Below the pieces are notes generated by a model, which ran no database searches, was not told the DNA's origin, and was given only the letters and a program-made list of their open reading frames with translations. A stretch of 61,962 bases of DNA from an uncultured Collinsella sp. (GTDB lineage: Bacteria; Actinomycetota; Coriobacteriia; Coriobacteriales; Coriobacteriaceae): NCBI GenBank assembly GCA_900762355.1, contig CAAFGE010000030.1, positions 1 to 61,962 of the forward strand, given 5' to 3'. The translations under genes were made by a program, and so were the position numbers. This document shows, in pieces, positions 31,122 through 40,360 of this stretch. Within the stretch, counting starts at the first letter, position 1; each line of letters starts with the position of its first letter.

Positions 31122-32453
31122 CTAGTGGAGTTCTGGCCAGAACTCCTTATTCGCCTCAATGAGATCGTCAAGGATTTTCTTTGCAACGGAGGCAGAGGGG
31201 ACCGTCTTCGAAAGCGTCAGCGCCTGCCAAAGCTCCTGATAGGAATGGTCGACCCAAGCAGACACTGCAAGCTTTTCGACCGAGACCTGTTCCTCCATAA
31301 GTCCTTTCTGGAATTGCGGAATCTCACCTTGGCAAATTTTCTCGTAGCCGTCGCTGCCGACGATGCAGGGGATCTCGACCATAGCCGTTGGGTCAAAATT
31401 GGACACAGCCCCGTCGTTGGGAACAATCAGCGAGAAACGTTCACGGGTATTCTCTGCCAAAGCGCGAGCGAGATCGACAATGTACTCAGCGTGGGTATCC
31501 GGCTTAAGGCCGAAACCCTCAGACGTGCCCTTTTCGATAATCTGGCGGGCGGTGCCGAAGACGCGTTTCTCGCGACCCTCACGGACCTCGTCGGTGCGGG
31601 TGTGGTTGGGGTCGGTGTGCTCAACCACATAGTCCGGGAAGAGATAGTACTTGAGGTAGGTGTTCGGGATGGTATTCGGATCGAGCGCGTAAACATCCTT
31701 AGCCTTACGGAACGTCTGATCCCAAGACGCATCGACGAATTCAAGGCCAGAATCCTCGCCAGCATAACCGTTTTTAGCCATTTGGGCCTTGATAGTGGGC
31801 ATAAGGTCATTGCCTGCACGGTCGTGAATCTTTGTCCACCAGCCAAAGTGGTTGAGGCCGTAGTAGCCGACGACGAGGTCATTGTGGTCCTTGAGACCAC
31901 ACATCTGAGCCATGATATCCATCAGGGCTATTGGCATGTCGCAGATGTTGATGATCTTTGAATCCGGACGAAGACGGCGTGTCGCCTCGGCAACGATCGC
32001 CGCGGGGTTGGAGTAGTTGAGCATCCATGCGTCAGGACTGTATTTCTCCATGTAGTCAAGGATCTCGAGTACGCCGCCGATGGAGCGCAGCCCATAAGCA
32101 ATGCCGCCAGGACCGCAGGTCTCTTGGCCAAGAACGCCATAGCGCAGGGGGATCTTCTCGTCCTTATCGCGCATAGCGTACTTGCCAACGCGAATCTGGG
32201 CAAGTACAAAGTCGATGCCTGTGAAGGCCTCCACAGGGTCGGTCGTATAGCTGAAGGTTACCTCTGGAGCATTCTCCCTGATGTAGATGGCACATGCCTT
32301 GGCAATTGTCCCCTGACGCTCGGCATCGTTGTCATAGAGCGTAATCCTATTGATGGGGAACACATCGCGCTTCGCGAGAAGTGTCAGAACAACGCCCGGC
32401 GTATAAGTGCTCCCGCCTCCCGCGATAGTAACCGCATAGCTCTGTTTTGCCAT
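31122..32453 (-). CDS. 6-phospho-alpha-glucosidase, GH4
   Basis: A 443-residue GH4 enzyme, which uses NAD+ and Mn2+ in an oxidation-elimination mechanism. The dinucleotide loop is AGGGSTYTPG (11-20). The metal/specificity motif is CDMP at 171-174, the form linked to alpha-6-phosphoglucosides in GlvA/MalH; beta-specific relatives differ there. GLNHFGWWTK carries further ligands. It hydrolyses phosphorylated maltose-type disaccharides after PTS uptake. First gene of the operon; ATG 32453 is preceded by AGGAGG that abuts one of two GntR-type operators. Confidence 0.93.
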   Translation of the reverse strand: MAKQSYAVTIAGGGSTYTPGVVLTLLAKRDVFPINRITLYDNDAERQGTIAKACAIYIRENAPEVTFSYTTDPVEAFTGIDFVLAQIRVGKYAMRDKDEKIPLRYGVLGQETCGPGGIAYGLRSIGGVLEILDYMEKYSPDAWMLNYSNPAAIVAEATRRLRPDSKIINICDMPIALMDIMAQMCGLKDHNDLVVGYYGLNHFGWWTKIHDRAGNDLMPTIKAQMAKNGYAGEDSGLEFVDASWDQTFRKAKDVYALDPNTIPNTYLKYYLFPDYVVEHTDPNHTRTDEVREGREKRVFGTARQIIEKGTSEGFGLKPDTHAEYIVDLARALAENTRERFSLIVPNDGAVSNFDPTAMVEIPCIVGSDGYEKICQGEIPQFQKGLMEEQVSVEKLAVSAWVDHSYQELWQALTLSKTVPSASVAKKILDDLIEANKEFWPELH

Positions 32454-32463
32454 TGCAATCCTC

Positions 32464-32528
32464 CTGTCTAGACATGTACTTGACGACTTGAATTATATGC
32501 TCAGTGATTTGCTATCTGTCTAGACATG
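32464..32528. promoter_or_regulatory. twin operators and promoter of the glucoside operon
   Basis: CTGTCTAGACATGT occurs twice, at 32464-32477 and 32516-32529, each centred on the palindrome TGTCTAGACA. The centres are 52 bp apart, about five helical turns. On the minus strand the promoter is TAGACA (32517-32522) with TATAAT (32492-32497), 19-bp spacer. One operator covers the -35, and the other touches the AGGAGG of the GH4 gene. The divergent GntR/UTRA regulator is the natural ligand, possibly by looping. Confidence 0.8.
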
Positions 32529-32661
32529 TTAAGCATACGGGCGAACGGTTGATTTATGGCGGTAAGCGGCAACTTTAAGTGTCTCCACTTCCTATAATTG
32601 GTAGAACCGGATAATCGCGCCGATTCGACGCATTCCGTACAACCTCAATAAGGAGAGCATT

Positions 32662-33402
32662 TTGGCAAGGATCCTGTACAGTGAAATTTACCGAAGCCTA
32701 CGAAAGCGGATTGTCGAAGGCAAGCATCCCGTAGGATCGCTCCTTCCTTCCGAACAAAATCTTTCCAAAGAGTTCTCCTGCTCTCGAATGACGGTGCGCA
32801 AGGCTATCTCGCTTCTCGCAAATGAAGGTCTAGTTCAGTCCATTAAAGGCAAGGGAGTCCTCGTAATCGAGACGTCACCTGCAGGCACCAGCAAAGAGGG
32901 CGCATTCACCGTAAGCGACCTTTCTTCGTTCAGCGAATCGGCACACGCGATCGGAGCAATTCCAACGTCAAAAATCGTCTATTTGGAACACGTAAGCACC
33001 AATAAGTGTCTAGCTCAATTGACGGGATTTCCCGAAGGAGAAGACCTTACGCATTTGAAGCTCGTCCGCATGCTCGACGATAAACCGGTCGCTGTCGACC
33101 GCCACTACTTCCTAACTTCCTCCGTCCCCGGCCTAAACGAGCAGAATGCCACCCTGTCGCTCTTCCATTACATCGAGGATGAGCTAGGGCTCACCATTGC
33201 CGTGAGCAAACGAACGATAACACTCGCCCAGCCCGACACTGAGGACTGCCGGTTGCTTGACATCGATCCTTCTTCGTATCTGGCGGTCGTAACCAGCCAG
33301 ACATTCGACTCAACCGGAACTCAATTTGAGTATATCGAGGCGCGTTATATTCCGAGCATCTTCCATTTTCACGACACGGCAACGCGCACACCCCTACCCT
33401 AA
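32662..33402 (+). CDS. GntR/UTRA-family regulator
   Basis: A 246-residue repressor. The winged HTH covers about 5-70 (LPSEQNLSKEFSCSRMTVRK, then AISLLANEGLVQSIKGKG). The UTRA effector domain covers about 85-235 and resembles TreR-like regulators that bind sugar phosphates. The start is TTG 32662 with AAGGAGAG upstream; no ATG fits. It is divergent from the GH4-PTS-hydrolase operon, with two matching palindromes in between, so it very likely represses that operon until a phosphorylated sugar arrives. TATAAT at 32593-32598 fits its own -10. Confidence 0.9.
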   Translation: MARILYSEIYRSLRKRIVEGKHPVGSLLPSEQNLSKEFSCSRMTVRKAISLLANEGLVQSIKGKGVLVIETSPAGTSKEGAFTVSDLSSFSESAHAIGAIPTSKIVYLEHVSTNKCLAQLTGFPEGEDLTHLKLVRMLDDKPVAVDRHYFLTSSVPGLNEQNATLSLFHYIEDELGLTIAVSKRTITLAQPDTEDCRLLDIDPSSYLAVVTSQTFDSTGTQFEYIEARYIPSIFHFHDTATRTPLP

Positions 33403-33443
33403 TAAACGACACGAACGGACGCCGCCCTAGGGAATTTGTTCAA

Positions 33444-33486
33444 CAAAAAAGCCGGGGCCCGCGCGATGCGGACCCCGGCTTTCAAC
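33444..33486. terminator. bidirectional terminator
   Basis: AGCCGGGGCCCGC and GCGGACCCCGGCT form a long stem with one mismatch (33450-33480), flanked by AAAAAA on the left and TTT on the right. It serves both the GntR gene and the convergent glutamine synthetase gene. Confidence 0.88.
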
Positions 33487-33509
33487 CGTGACGGTATGCT
33501 GTCCCAGTA

Positions 33510-35594
33510 CTACACATAGAACAGAATGTCATCGTAGGTCGGGACCGGCCAGTAGTCGGCGGCCACAATCTCCTCCATGGCATCCACGGCGGCGCGCAGC
33601 GTATCCATAGCGGGAACGACCTCGTGTGCATACACGTTGGCCTGCTCCTGGCCATCGAGGGCCTCGGCCTTCTGATGCACGGCGTCGAGCGCCTTGATGG
33701 AGTCGTTGATGGTGGTGATGCCGTTGCAGAGCTTGTTGAGCGTGTTCTGCTCGCACTGCATGGCGGCCTCGGCACCGGCGGCACGAATAGTCTCAAGGCC
33801 CTTAGCGACCTTGGTGGCATAAGCGGTAATGACCGGGCGATAGGTACGACGCGCCTCGCGAACCATCGTGGTGGCCTCGATGTTCATGAGCTTGTTGTAC
33901 TTCTCGAGCTTGCAGTCGTAGCGGCACTGGGCCTCGGCCTTGGTCAGGACACCCGTCTCCTCAAAGAGCGCAATGGCCTTATCGGAAACAAAGGCGGGCA
34001 GGGCGTCGGCCGTGGTCTTGTTGTTGGCAAGGCCGCGCTTCTCGGCCTCGACGGGCCACTCATCGGAGTAGCCGTCACCGGAGAACAGGATGCGCTGGTG
34101 ATCGGTCAGGACCTTCTTGCAGTACTCGAGCGCAGCATCCTGGAACTCATCCTCGGGCGTACCCTCAAGCGCGTCGGCGAAGGACTTGAGCGACTTGGCC
34201 ACGGCGGCATCGAGCACCAGGTTGGAGTCGGAGACGTTCTGCTCGGAGCCGCAGGCACGGAACTCGAACTTGTTGCCGGTGAAGGCAAACGGGGAGGTGC
34301 GGTTGCGGTCGGTGTTGTCCTGCATCAGTTTGGGCAGGGTATCGGCGCCCAGGTCGAGCACGCCGCGCGTGGCATGGACGGAAGCCTTGCCATCGATGAT
34401 CTTCTCGACGACCTCGGTAAGCTGGTCGCCCAGGAAGATGGACATAATCGCCGGAGGAGCCTCGTTGGCGCCCAGACGATGGTCGTTGCCGGCCGAGGCA
34501 ACGGAGGCACGCAGGAGCTCCTGATAGTTATCGACGGCCTCGATCACCGCGGTGAGGAAGACGATGAACTGCAGGTTGTCGAGCGGGGTGTCGCCCGGGT
34601 CGAGCAGGTTCTCGGACTCGGTGCCAAGCGACCAGTTGTTGTGCTTGCCCGAACCGTTGATGCCCTCGAAGGGCTTCTCGTGCAGCAGGCAGACCAAGTC
34701 GTGACGGGAGGCGATGAGCTTCATCTTCTCCATCATGACCAGATTCTGGTCGATGGCCTCGTTGACCTCGCCATAGACCGGGGCGAGCTCATGCTGGCAG
34801 GGAGCAACCTCGTTGTGCTTGGTCTTGGCGGGAATGCCAAGCGCCCACAGTTCATCGTCCAGATCCTTCATATAGGCCGAGACGGTGGGGCGGATAGCGC
34901 CAAAGTAGTGCTCCTCAAGCTCCTGGCCCTTGCAGGGAGCGGCACCAAAGAGGGTGCGGCCGGTGATGACCAGGTCCTTGCGCTTGCGATAGGCGTCCTT
35001 CTTGATCAGGAAGTACTCCTGCTCGTCGCCCACGGAAGGAACGACCTTCTTGGGGGTCTTGCCAAACAGCGCCAAAACGCGCTTAGACTCACGCGAGAGC
35101 GCGGTCATGGAACGCAGCAGCGGGGTCTTCTTGTCCAGGGCCTCGCCCGTGTAGGAGCAGAAAGCCGTGGGGATGCACAGGACATCGTCCTTGATAAAGG
35201 CGGGGCTAGTGGGATCCCAAGCGGTGTAGCCACGGGCCTCGAAGGTAGCGCGCAGGCCGCCGTTGGGGAAGCTGGAGGCGTCCGGCTCGCCCTGGATGAG
35301 GTTCTTGCCCGTAAACTTGGTAATGGCGGTGCCGTCGTGGTTGGGCTCCAGGAAGCTATCGTGCTTCTCGGAAGTAATGCCCGAAAGCGGCTGGAACCAG
35401 TGCGCGTAGTGCGTCGCACCCTTGGAGATGGCCCAGACCTTCATGGCGTGGGCAACGGCGTTGGCCACGTCCAGGTCGAGCGGCTCACCGCCCTCGAGGG
35501 TTGCAGCAAGGCGCTTCCAAATGTCCTTGGGGAGGTAATCCTTCATGACTTCCTCAGAGAACACCATGGTCCCGAAGCGGTCAGTAAGTTCGGC
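33510..35594 (-). CDS. glnN: glutamine synthetase, type III
   Basis: A 694-residue GlnN-type glutamine synthetase, far longer than types I and II. Recognisable blocks include FWFQPL-like HYAHWFQPLSGITSEKHDSF (about 80-99), EVAPCQHELAPVYGEVN, NGSGKHNNWSLGTESENLLD and NRTSPFAFTGNKFEFR. It makes glutamine from glutamate, ammonia and ATP as a dodecamer. Start ATG 35594 is chosen after AAGGGAG; the frame is open 22 codons further without a site. Single-gene unit with its own terminator, divergent across 430 nt from metF. Confidence 0.95.
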   Translation of the reverse strand, partial: AELTDRFGTMVFSEEVMKDYLPKDIWKRLAATLEGGEPLDLDVANAVAHAMKVWAISKGATHYAHWFQPLSGITSEKHDSFLEPNHDGTAITKFTGKNLIQGEPDASSFPNGGLRATFEARGYTAWDPTSPAFIKDDVLCIPTAFCSYTGEALDKKTPLLRSMTALSRESKRVLALFGKTPKKVVPSVGDEQEYFLIKKDAYRKRKDLVITGRTLFGAAPCKGQELEEHYFGAIRPTVSAYMKDLDDELWALGIPAKTKHNEVAPCQHELAPVYGEVNEAIDQNLVMMEKMKLIASRHDLVCLLHEKPFEGINGSGKHNNWSLGTESENLLDPGDTPLDNLQFIVFLTAVIEAVDNYQELLRASVASAGNDHRLGANEAPPAIMSIFLGDQLTEVVEKIIDGKASVHATRGVLDLGADTLPKLMQDNTDRNRTSPFAFTGNKFEFRACGSEQNVSDSNLVLDAAVAKSLKSFADALEGTPEDEFQDAALEYCKKVLTDHQRILFSGDGYSDEWPVEAEKRGLANNKTTADALPAFVSDKAIALFEETGVLTKAEAQCRYDCKLEKYNKLMNIEATTMVREARRTYRPVITAYATKVAKGLETIRAAGAEAAMQCEQNTLNKLCNGITTINDSIKALDAVHQKAEALDGQEQANVYAHEVVPAMDTLRAAVDAMEEIVAADYWPVPTYDDILFYV

Positions 35595-35808
35595 CATACG
35601 GAACTCCCTTCGTATCGGCACCGCGTGAGAAGCGGTGTTGATTACTAACGAACGAGTCATAGCTTAGACTCGCCGTGTTTCCGCGACATTACCGTTATGT
35701 TGCCGTCGCGAAACCAATCAATGAGGTTACCCTATCGAGGCGGCGTTGCCACCCTCAACAGTCAATCAACTGCATAAATTGCAGACCTCTCCCCATGGTT
35801 TAAGGGTA

Positions 35809-35884
35809 GTCAATTTGGGATGGGGCTCTATTAACTGGTATTTCGCATCAGATACCATTCAATATAGCCCCATCCTACATTGAC
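35809..35884. repeat. 76-bp imperfect palindromic element
   Basis: Two 33-nt arms match at 28 positions. They begin GTCAAT and ATTGAC, then share GGATGGGGCT (35818-35827), TATT and TGGTAT with their complements, around a 10-nt loop TTCGCATCAG. Mismatches are clustered in three symmetrical bulges, which is the pattern of a folded RNA or a miniature inverted-repeat element. It stands alone in the 429-nt gap between glnN and metF, where I see no gene or known riboswitch. Confidence 0.8.
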
Positions 35885-36023
35885 CGCTCTGTTATAGGAA
35901 ATGCCGATAGCAAGGCATCTTTGATTGGTATCCCCAAATAGCGAGTGAAACTCCACCGTGGCACAGTGGTGCAGTAGAATCCTTACAACACATCACACTA
36001 TTACGTATCTAGAGGAGCACGAT

Positions 36024-36896
36024 ATGCGCGTCGACGAGGTTTTTAAGCAGGCAGCATCCCAGGGCACCGCGCCCGTTTCGTTTGAGATGTTCCCGCCCAA
36101 GGGCGAGCTGACCCTCGATACGGCTCGCGAAGTGGCAGGCAATCTGTGCAAGCTTTCGCCGAGCTTTGTCTCGGTCACCTGCTCGGCCGGCGGCTCGGGC
36201 AACGGTGCCACCACCGCCCCCATCGCGCATATGATTACGAGCGAATTCGATACGCCCTCGGTGGCGCACCTCACCTGCGTTGGCCGCACCCACGCCGACA
36301 TCGCCGCCAAGATTGACGAGTATCGCTCGGCCGGTGTGGAAAACGTGCTAGCCCTGCGCGGCGACCTGCCCGCTGGCGCGACTGAAGATGACAAGCCCGC
36401 CTCGGACTACGCCTACGCCTGCGACCTCATCCCGGAGCTCGTCGATGCCGGCTTTTGCGTGGGCGCCGCAGCCTACCCCGAGGGCCACATTGCCTGCGAG
36501 GATCTCAACCTCTCGGTCGAATACCTCAAGCAAAAACAGGACGCCGGCGCGAGCTTCTTTGTGACGCAGCTCTTTTTTGATAACGAGTGCTTCTACCGTT
36601 TTCGCGAGCTTGCCGACAAGGCCGGCATCACCGTGCCCATTACCGCGGGCATCATGCCGTTTATGGGCAAGTCGCAGATCAGCCGCATGGTCTTTATGTG
36701 CGGCGCGTCGCTGCCCTCCCCCGTCATCAAGATCCTCGCCAAGTACGAGAACGACCCCGAGAGCCTGCAGGCAGCCGGTGTAGATTATGCCGCCCGTCAG
36801 CTTTGCGACCTCAAGGAGCACGGTGCCGACGGTCTGCACCTGTACACTATGAATCGTCCTGCGATCGCCGCAACCATTATGGAGCGCCTGGGGTAA
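36024..36896 (+). CDS. metF: methylenetetrahydrofolate reductase
   Basis: A 290-residue flavin-dependent TIM-barrel enzyme that makes 5-methyl-tetrahydrofolate, the methyl donor for MetH. The N-terminal PVSFEMFPPKGE carries the catalytic Glu (about residue 22). ALRGDLP and GVAAYPEGH-like VGAAAYPEGH are family signatures, as is FFVTQLFFDN. ATG 36024 follows AGGAG. Its stop overlaps the next start (TAATG), so folate methylation and MetH repair are translated as one unit. Confidence 0.95.
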   Translation: MRVDEVFKQAASQGTAPVSFEMFPPKGELTLDTAREVAGNLCKLSPSFVSVTCSAGGSGNGATTAPIAHMITSEFDTPSVAHLTCVGRTHADIAAKIDEYRSAGVENVLALRGDLPAGATEDDKPASDYAYACDLIPELVDAGFCVGAAAYPEGHIACEDLNLSVEYLKQKQDAGASFFVTQLFFDNECFYRFRELADKAGITVPITAGIMPFMGKSQISRMVFMCGASLPSPVIKILAKYENDPESLQAAGVDYAARQLCDLKEHGADGLHLYTMNRPAIAATIMERLG

Positions 36897-37684
36897 TGGA
36901 AAAACCGCACATCGATACAGCTTTTGGTGAAGTGCCGGCCGACCTTGCGTCGCCGGCGCTTTATCGTATCGACGCTGCTCACCACCCTCGTGTCGACCGT
37001 GCCGAGATGCTGCGGTATCTGGGCTACGGCGGTCAGCAGATTGAGCCCGAGCTGTCGCAGCGTATTGAGCTTGTCATTGAGCGTCTGGAGCTGGATATTG
37101 AACCCCGTGGCGTGCGCCGCGTATTTGCCGTCGATGCCACGGGAGTCGATGAACAGGGCGATCCTTGCATTCGCTTGGTCGGCACCAACGTTGAGCTGCG
37201 CGGTCGCGATATCTATCGCCACCTCAAAGACGCCCGCTTTGCCGCACTCATGGCATGCACCCTCGGCATGGACGCCGAGCGTCGTCTGCGCACCACGGGA
37301 GCCCAGCAGCCCCTGGAGGGAGCCGTGCTCGACGCCGCGTGCTCTGCCTATGTAGAAGCCGCCGTTGAGCAGATGGACCAGCAGGCCAAGGCTGCGGCCG
37401 CCGCACACGGGCTCGCCGGCAACTGGCGCTTTAGCCCCGGCTACGGCGACTGCCCGCTCTCGGCCCAGCGCTCGATCGTCGATGCGCTCAACGCCACGCG
37501 CCTCATCGGCCTTACCGTCACGCCCACCTGCCTGCTCATGCCCACCAAGAGCGTGACCGCAGTGATTGGCCTGTTCGACGGCGAGGTCCACGACGCCCAG
37601 AGCCGCCCCACCTGCAATATCTGCCGCATGCGCGAGCACTGCCGCTTCCGCGCCGCCCACACCACCTGCTATTCCAGCCACTAG
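36896..37684 (+). CDS. stand-alone MetH activation-domain protein
   Basis: A 262-residue protein equivalent to the C-terminal AdoMet-binding activation domain of classical MetH, which rescues oxidised cob(II)alamin. The conserved core RFSPGYGDCPLSAQRSIVDA (about 181-200) matches the domain signature, and a C-terminal CNICRMREHCRF Cys group is present. The MetH protein in the next gene lacks this domain, so the two products should act together. ATG 36896 overlaps the metF stop by one base and the gene ends 9 nt before metH. Electron donor unknown; the C-terminal cysteines are a candidate metal site. Confidence 0.88.
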   Translation: MEKPHIDTAFGEVPADLASPALYRIDAAHHPRVDRAEMLRYLGYGGQQIEPELSQRIELVIERLELDIEPRGVRRVFAVDATGVDEQGDPCIRLVGTNVELRGRDIYRHLKDARFAALMACTLGMDAERRLRTTGAQQPLEGAVLDAACSAYVEAAVEQMDQQAKAAAAAHGLAGNWRFSPGYGDCPLSAQRSIVDALNATRLIGLTVTPTCLLMPTKSVTAVIGLFDGEVHDAQSRPTCNICRMREHCRFRAAHTTCYSSH

Positions 37685-37693
37685 GAGCCCCCG

Positions 37694-40252
37694 ATGTTCA
37701 CCCCGCTTATTACTCATAATTCGGATGGTGCCGCGCTGGCGGCGCCCGTCAATGCCGCACGCTGCAACGGCGCTGTGTACAAGCCACGCACGATCGACGA
37801 CCTGCGCATTAAGGACGATCGCCTGCGCGCCGCCATCGAGGGCACGGGGCACCTGCTGTTTGACGGCGGCATGGGCACCATGCTGCAGGCTGCCGGCATG
37901 AAGGCCGGCGCCCTGCCCGAGCTGCTCAACTTTGAGGAGCCCGAGGTTATCACCGATATCCAGCGTCAGTATGTCGAGGCCGGCTGCGACGTGATCACCG
38001 CCAACACCTTTGGCGCCAACGCCCACAAGCTCGACGGCGCCGCCACCGTGGCAGATGTCTTTGCCGCCGCTGTCGCCTGCGCCCGCGAGGCCGGCGCCCG
38101 CTACGTCGCCGGCGATATCGGCCCCATCGGCGCGCTGCTTCGCCCCTTGGGCACCCTGAGCTTCGACGAGGCCTATGACCTCTTTGCCGAGGAGGTGCGC
38201 GCCGGCGTCGACGCGGGCGTGGACCTCTTTATTATCGAGACCATGACCGACCTTGCCGAGATCAAGGCGGCCGTCCTCGCCTGCCGCGAGAACTCCGACC
38301 TGCCCGTCTTTGCCACCATGACCTTTGAGGAAGACGGTCGCACCTTCTTGGGAACGAGCCCCGAGGTCGCCGCCATCACGCTCGACGCCATCGGCGCCGA
38401 CGTTTTGGGTATCAACTGCAGCCAGGGCCCGGCCGAGCTCCGAGGGCTCGCCGCACGTATGCTCACCGTTACCGACAAGCCCGTTATGGTGCAGGCTAAC
38501 GCGGGACTGCCCCGCGTGGACGACGACGGCAATACCGTCTTTGATATCCAGGCCCCCGAATACGCCGAGGCCGTCGCCGGCATGATCGAGGACGGCGTGA
38601 GCGTCGTGGGCGGCTGCTGCGGAACCACGCCGGCGCATATGGCGGCCTTGCGCACGCTTATCGACAACCACACGCCCAGCCCGCGCCGCCGCAAGCCCAG
38701 CATGTCGGTCACGAGCGCCCAGACGGTCGTGGACCTTCCCTGTGACGGCCACAAAATCGCCGTCATCGGCGAGCGCATCAATCCCACCGGCAAAAAGCGC
38801 CTGCAACAGGCCCTGCGCGACGGCGACCTGGACTACGTCGTGAGCCAGGGCATCAGCCAGCAGGAACAGGGCGCCGACATCCTGGACGTCAACGTGGGCC
38901 TGCCCGAGATCGACGAGGTCAAGATCATCCAGCAGGCGACCGAGCAGCTCCAGGGCTCCACGCTGCTGCCGCTGCAGATCGACTCCACCGACCCCGCAGC
39001 CGTCGAGGCAGCCGTGCGCCGCTACGCCGGCAAGCCCATCATCAACTCGGTCAATGGCAAACAGCAAATCATGGATGAGATCTTTCCGCTGGTCGCCCAT
39101 TACGGCACCAACGTCGTCGGCCTCACGCTCGATGAAGGCGGCATCCCCGATACCGCCGAAGCTCGCTTCGCCATCGCCGAGCGCATCGTGGCCGAGGCCG
39201 CCCGCTACGGTATCGGCCCGGACCGCATCCTCATCGACTGTCTGGTCATGACCGCCTCGACCAATCAACGCCAGGCCGAACAGATCCTGCGCGCCATGTC
39301 CCTGTGCAAGGAGCGTCTGGGCGTCAAATGCGCGCTCGGCGTGTCGAACATCAGCTTTGGTCTGCCTGCCCGCCCGCTGCTGGGCTCGGTCTTTTTGGCT
39401 GCCGCTTTTGGCGCGGGCTTGGACGCCCCCATCATGAACCCGGGCTCCAAGCGCTTTATGGATACCGTCTACAGCTATCGCGTGCTGAGCGTTGAGGACG
39501 AGGGCTCGACCGGATACATCGAGCGCTACGCCGGCTGGACCGATCCGTACAAGATCGCCGCGAATCCGGCGGCGGCTCAGGCGGTATCGACCGACGCCGC
39601 GCCCGCTGCTGGCACCACCGGCACCGACGGCAACGACGACCCGATTCGTCGCATGGTCGTCTCGGGCCGCAAGGGCGAAATCGCGGCCGAGACCGAGCGT
39701 CTGCTGGCAGACCACGACGCCATGGACCTCATCAACAACCACTTTATCCCCGCCCTCGACGAGGTGGGCGTCCTCTTTGACCAGGGCAAATTCTTCCTGC
39801 CGCAGCTCATGGCCTCGGCCGAGGCCGCGCGCGTGGGCTTCGACACCATCAAGCGCCTGATGCCCGCCGGCGAGATCGCCGACAAGGGCAAGATCTGCGT
39901 GGCCACCGTCAAGGGCGACATCCACGATATTGGCAAGAACATCGTCAAAATGCTGCTCGACAACTACGGCTACACCGTCTTTGACCTGGGTCGCGACGTC
40001 GATCCGCAGGAGGTACTCAAGACCGTCAAGGAGCGCGATATCAAACTCGTCGGCCTCTCGGCGCTTATGACCACCACCGTCGTGGCCATGGAAGAGACCA
40101 TCAAGCTGCTTCATGCCGAGGTTCCGGGCGTCAAGATCATCGTGGGCGGCGCCGTGCTCACCCCCGAATACGCCAAGCAGATCGGCGCGGACTACTACGC
40201 CAAGGACGCCGCCGAAAGCGCTCGTATCGCCGAAGAGGTCTTTGGGCAGTAA
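37694..40252 (+). CDS. metH: cobalamin-dependent methionine synthase (without activation domain)
   Basis: An 852-residue MetH. After an unusual 45-residue N-terminal lead come the homocysteine domain (about 50-320; zinc cysteines in GINCSQG and GGCCGTTP), the methyltetrahydrofolate-binding domain (about 345-610), the cap, and the B12 domain (about 650-852) with the cobalt-ligating GDIHDIG motif. The roughly 350-residue activation domain of E. coli MetH is missing and is supplied by the preceding gene. It methylates homocysteine to methionine. ATG 37694 follows AGGAG. Confidence 0.95.
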   Translation: MFTPLITHNSDGAALAAPVNAARCNGAVYKPRTIDDLRIKDDRLRAAIEGTGHLLFDGGMGTMLQAAGMKAGALPELLNFEEPEVITDIQRQYVEAGCDVITANTFGANAHKLDGAATVADVFAAAVACAREAGARYVAGDIGPIGALLRPLGTLSFDEAYDLFAEEVRAGVDAGVDLFIIETMTDLAEIKAAVLACRENSDLPVFATMTFEEDGRTFLGTSPEVAAITLDAIGADVLGINCSQGPAELRGLAARMLTVTDKPVMVQANAGLPRVDDDGNTVFDIQAPEYAEAVAGMIEDGVSVVGGCCGTTPAHMAALRTLIDNHTPSPRRRKPSMSVTSAQTVVDLPCDGHKIAVIGERINPTGKKRLQQALRDGDLDYVVSQGISQQEQGADILDVNVGLPEIDEVKIIQQATEQLQGSTLLPLQIDSTDPAAVEAAVRRYAGKPIINSVNGKQQIMDEIFPLVAHYGTNVVGLTLDEGGIPDTAEARFAIAERIVAEAARYGIGPDRILIDCLVMTASTNQRQAEQILRAMSLCKERLGVKCALGVSNISFGLPARPLLGSVFLAAAFGAGLDAPIMNPGSKRFMDTVYSYRVLSVEDEGSTGYIERYAGWTDPYKIAANPAAAQAVSTDAAPAAGTTGTDGNDDPIRRMVVSGRKGEIAAETERLLADHDAMDLINNHFIPALDEVGVLFDQGKFFLPQLMASAEAARVGFDTIKRLMPAGEIADKGKICVATVKGDIHDIGKNIVKMLLDNYGYTVFDLGRDVDPQEVLKTVKERDIKLVGLSALMTTTVVAMEETIKLLHAEVPGVKIIVGGAVLTPEYAKQIGADYYAKDAAESARIAEEVFGQ

Positions 40253-40278
40253 CACAACGGAAACAACCGATCACTAAA

Positions 40279-40314
40279 ACGTGCCGCACGCGCCACTTGG
40301 CACGTGCGGCACGT
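40279..40314. terminator. 12-bp perfect hairpin after metH
   Basis: ACGTGCCGCACG (40279-40290) and CGTGCGGCACGT (40303-40314) are exact complements around 12 nt, 26 nt past the metH stop and 47 nt before the next start. There is no U-run, so it may be a Rho-type or stabilising hairpin and not an intrinsic terminator. Confidence 0.6.
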
Positions 40315-40360
40315 TAGAATAGAAAAGACTATGCTCGTTTTGGCAGATAGGAGCGCAAGG

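Noticed and set aside
35595..36023. Possible SAM or cobalamin riboswitch before metF
   Set aside because: No B12 box or SAM-box core could be found by eye; only the palindromic element is clear.
36797..40255. 1152-residue minus-strand frame across metH
   Set aside because: Its low-complexity Gly/Ala/Val/His composition and position opposite metH and the activation gene mark it as an antisense shadow.
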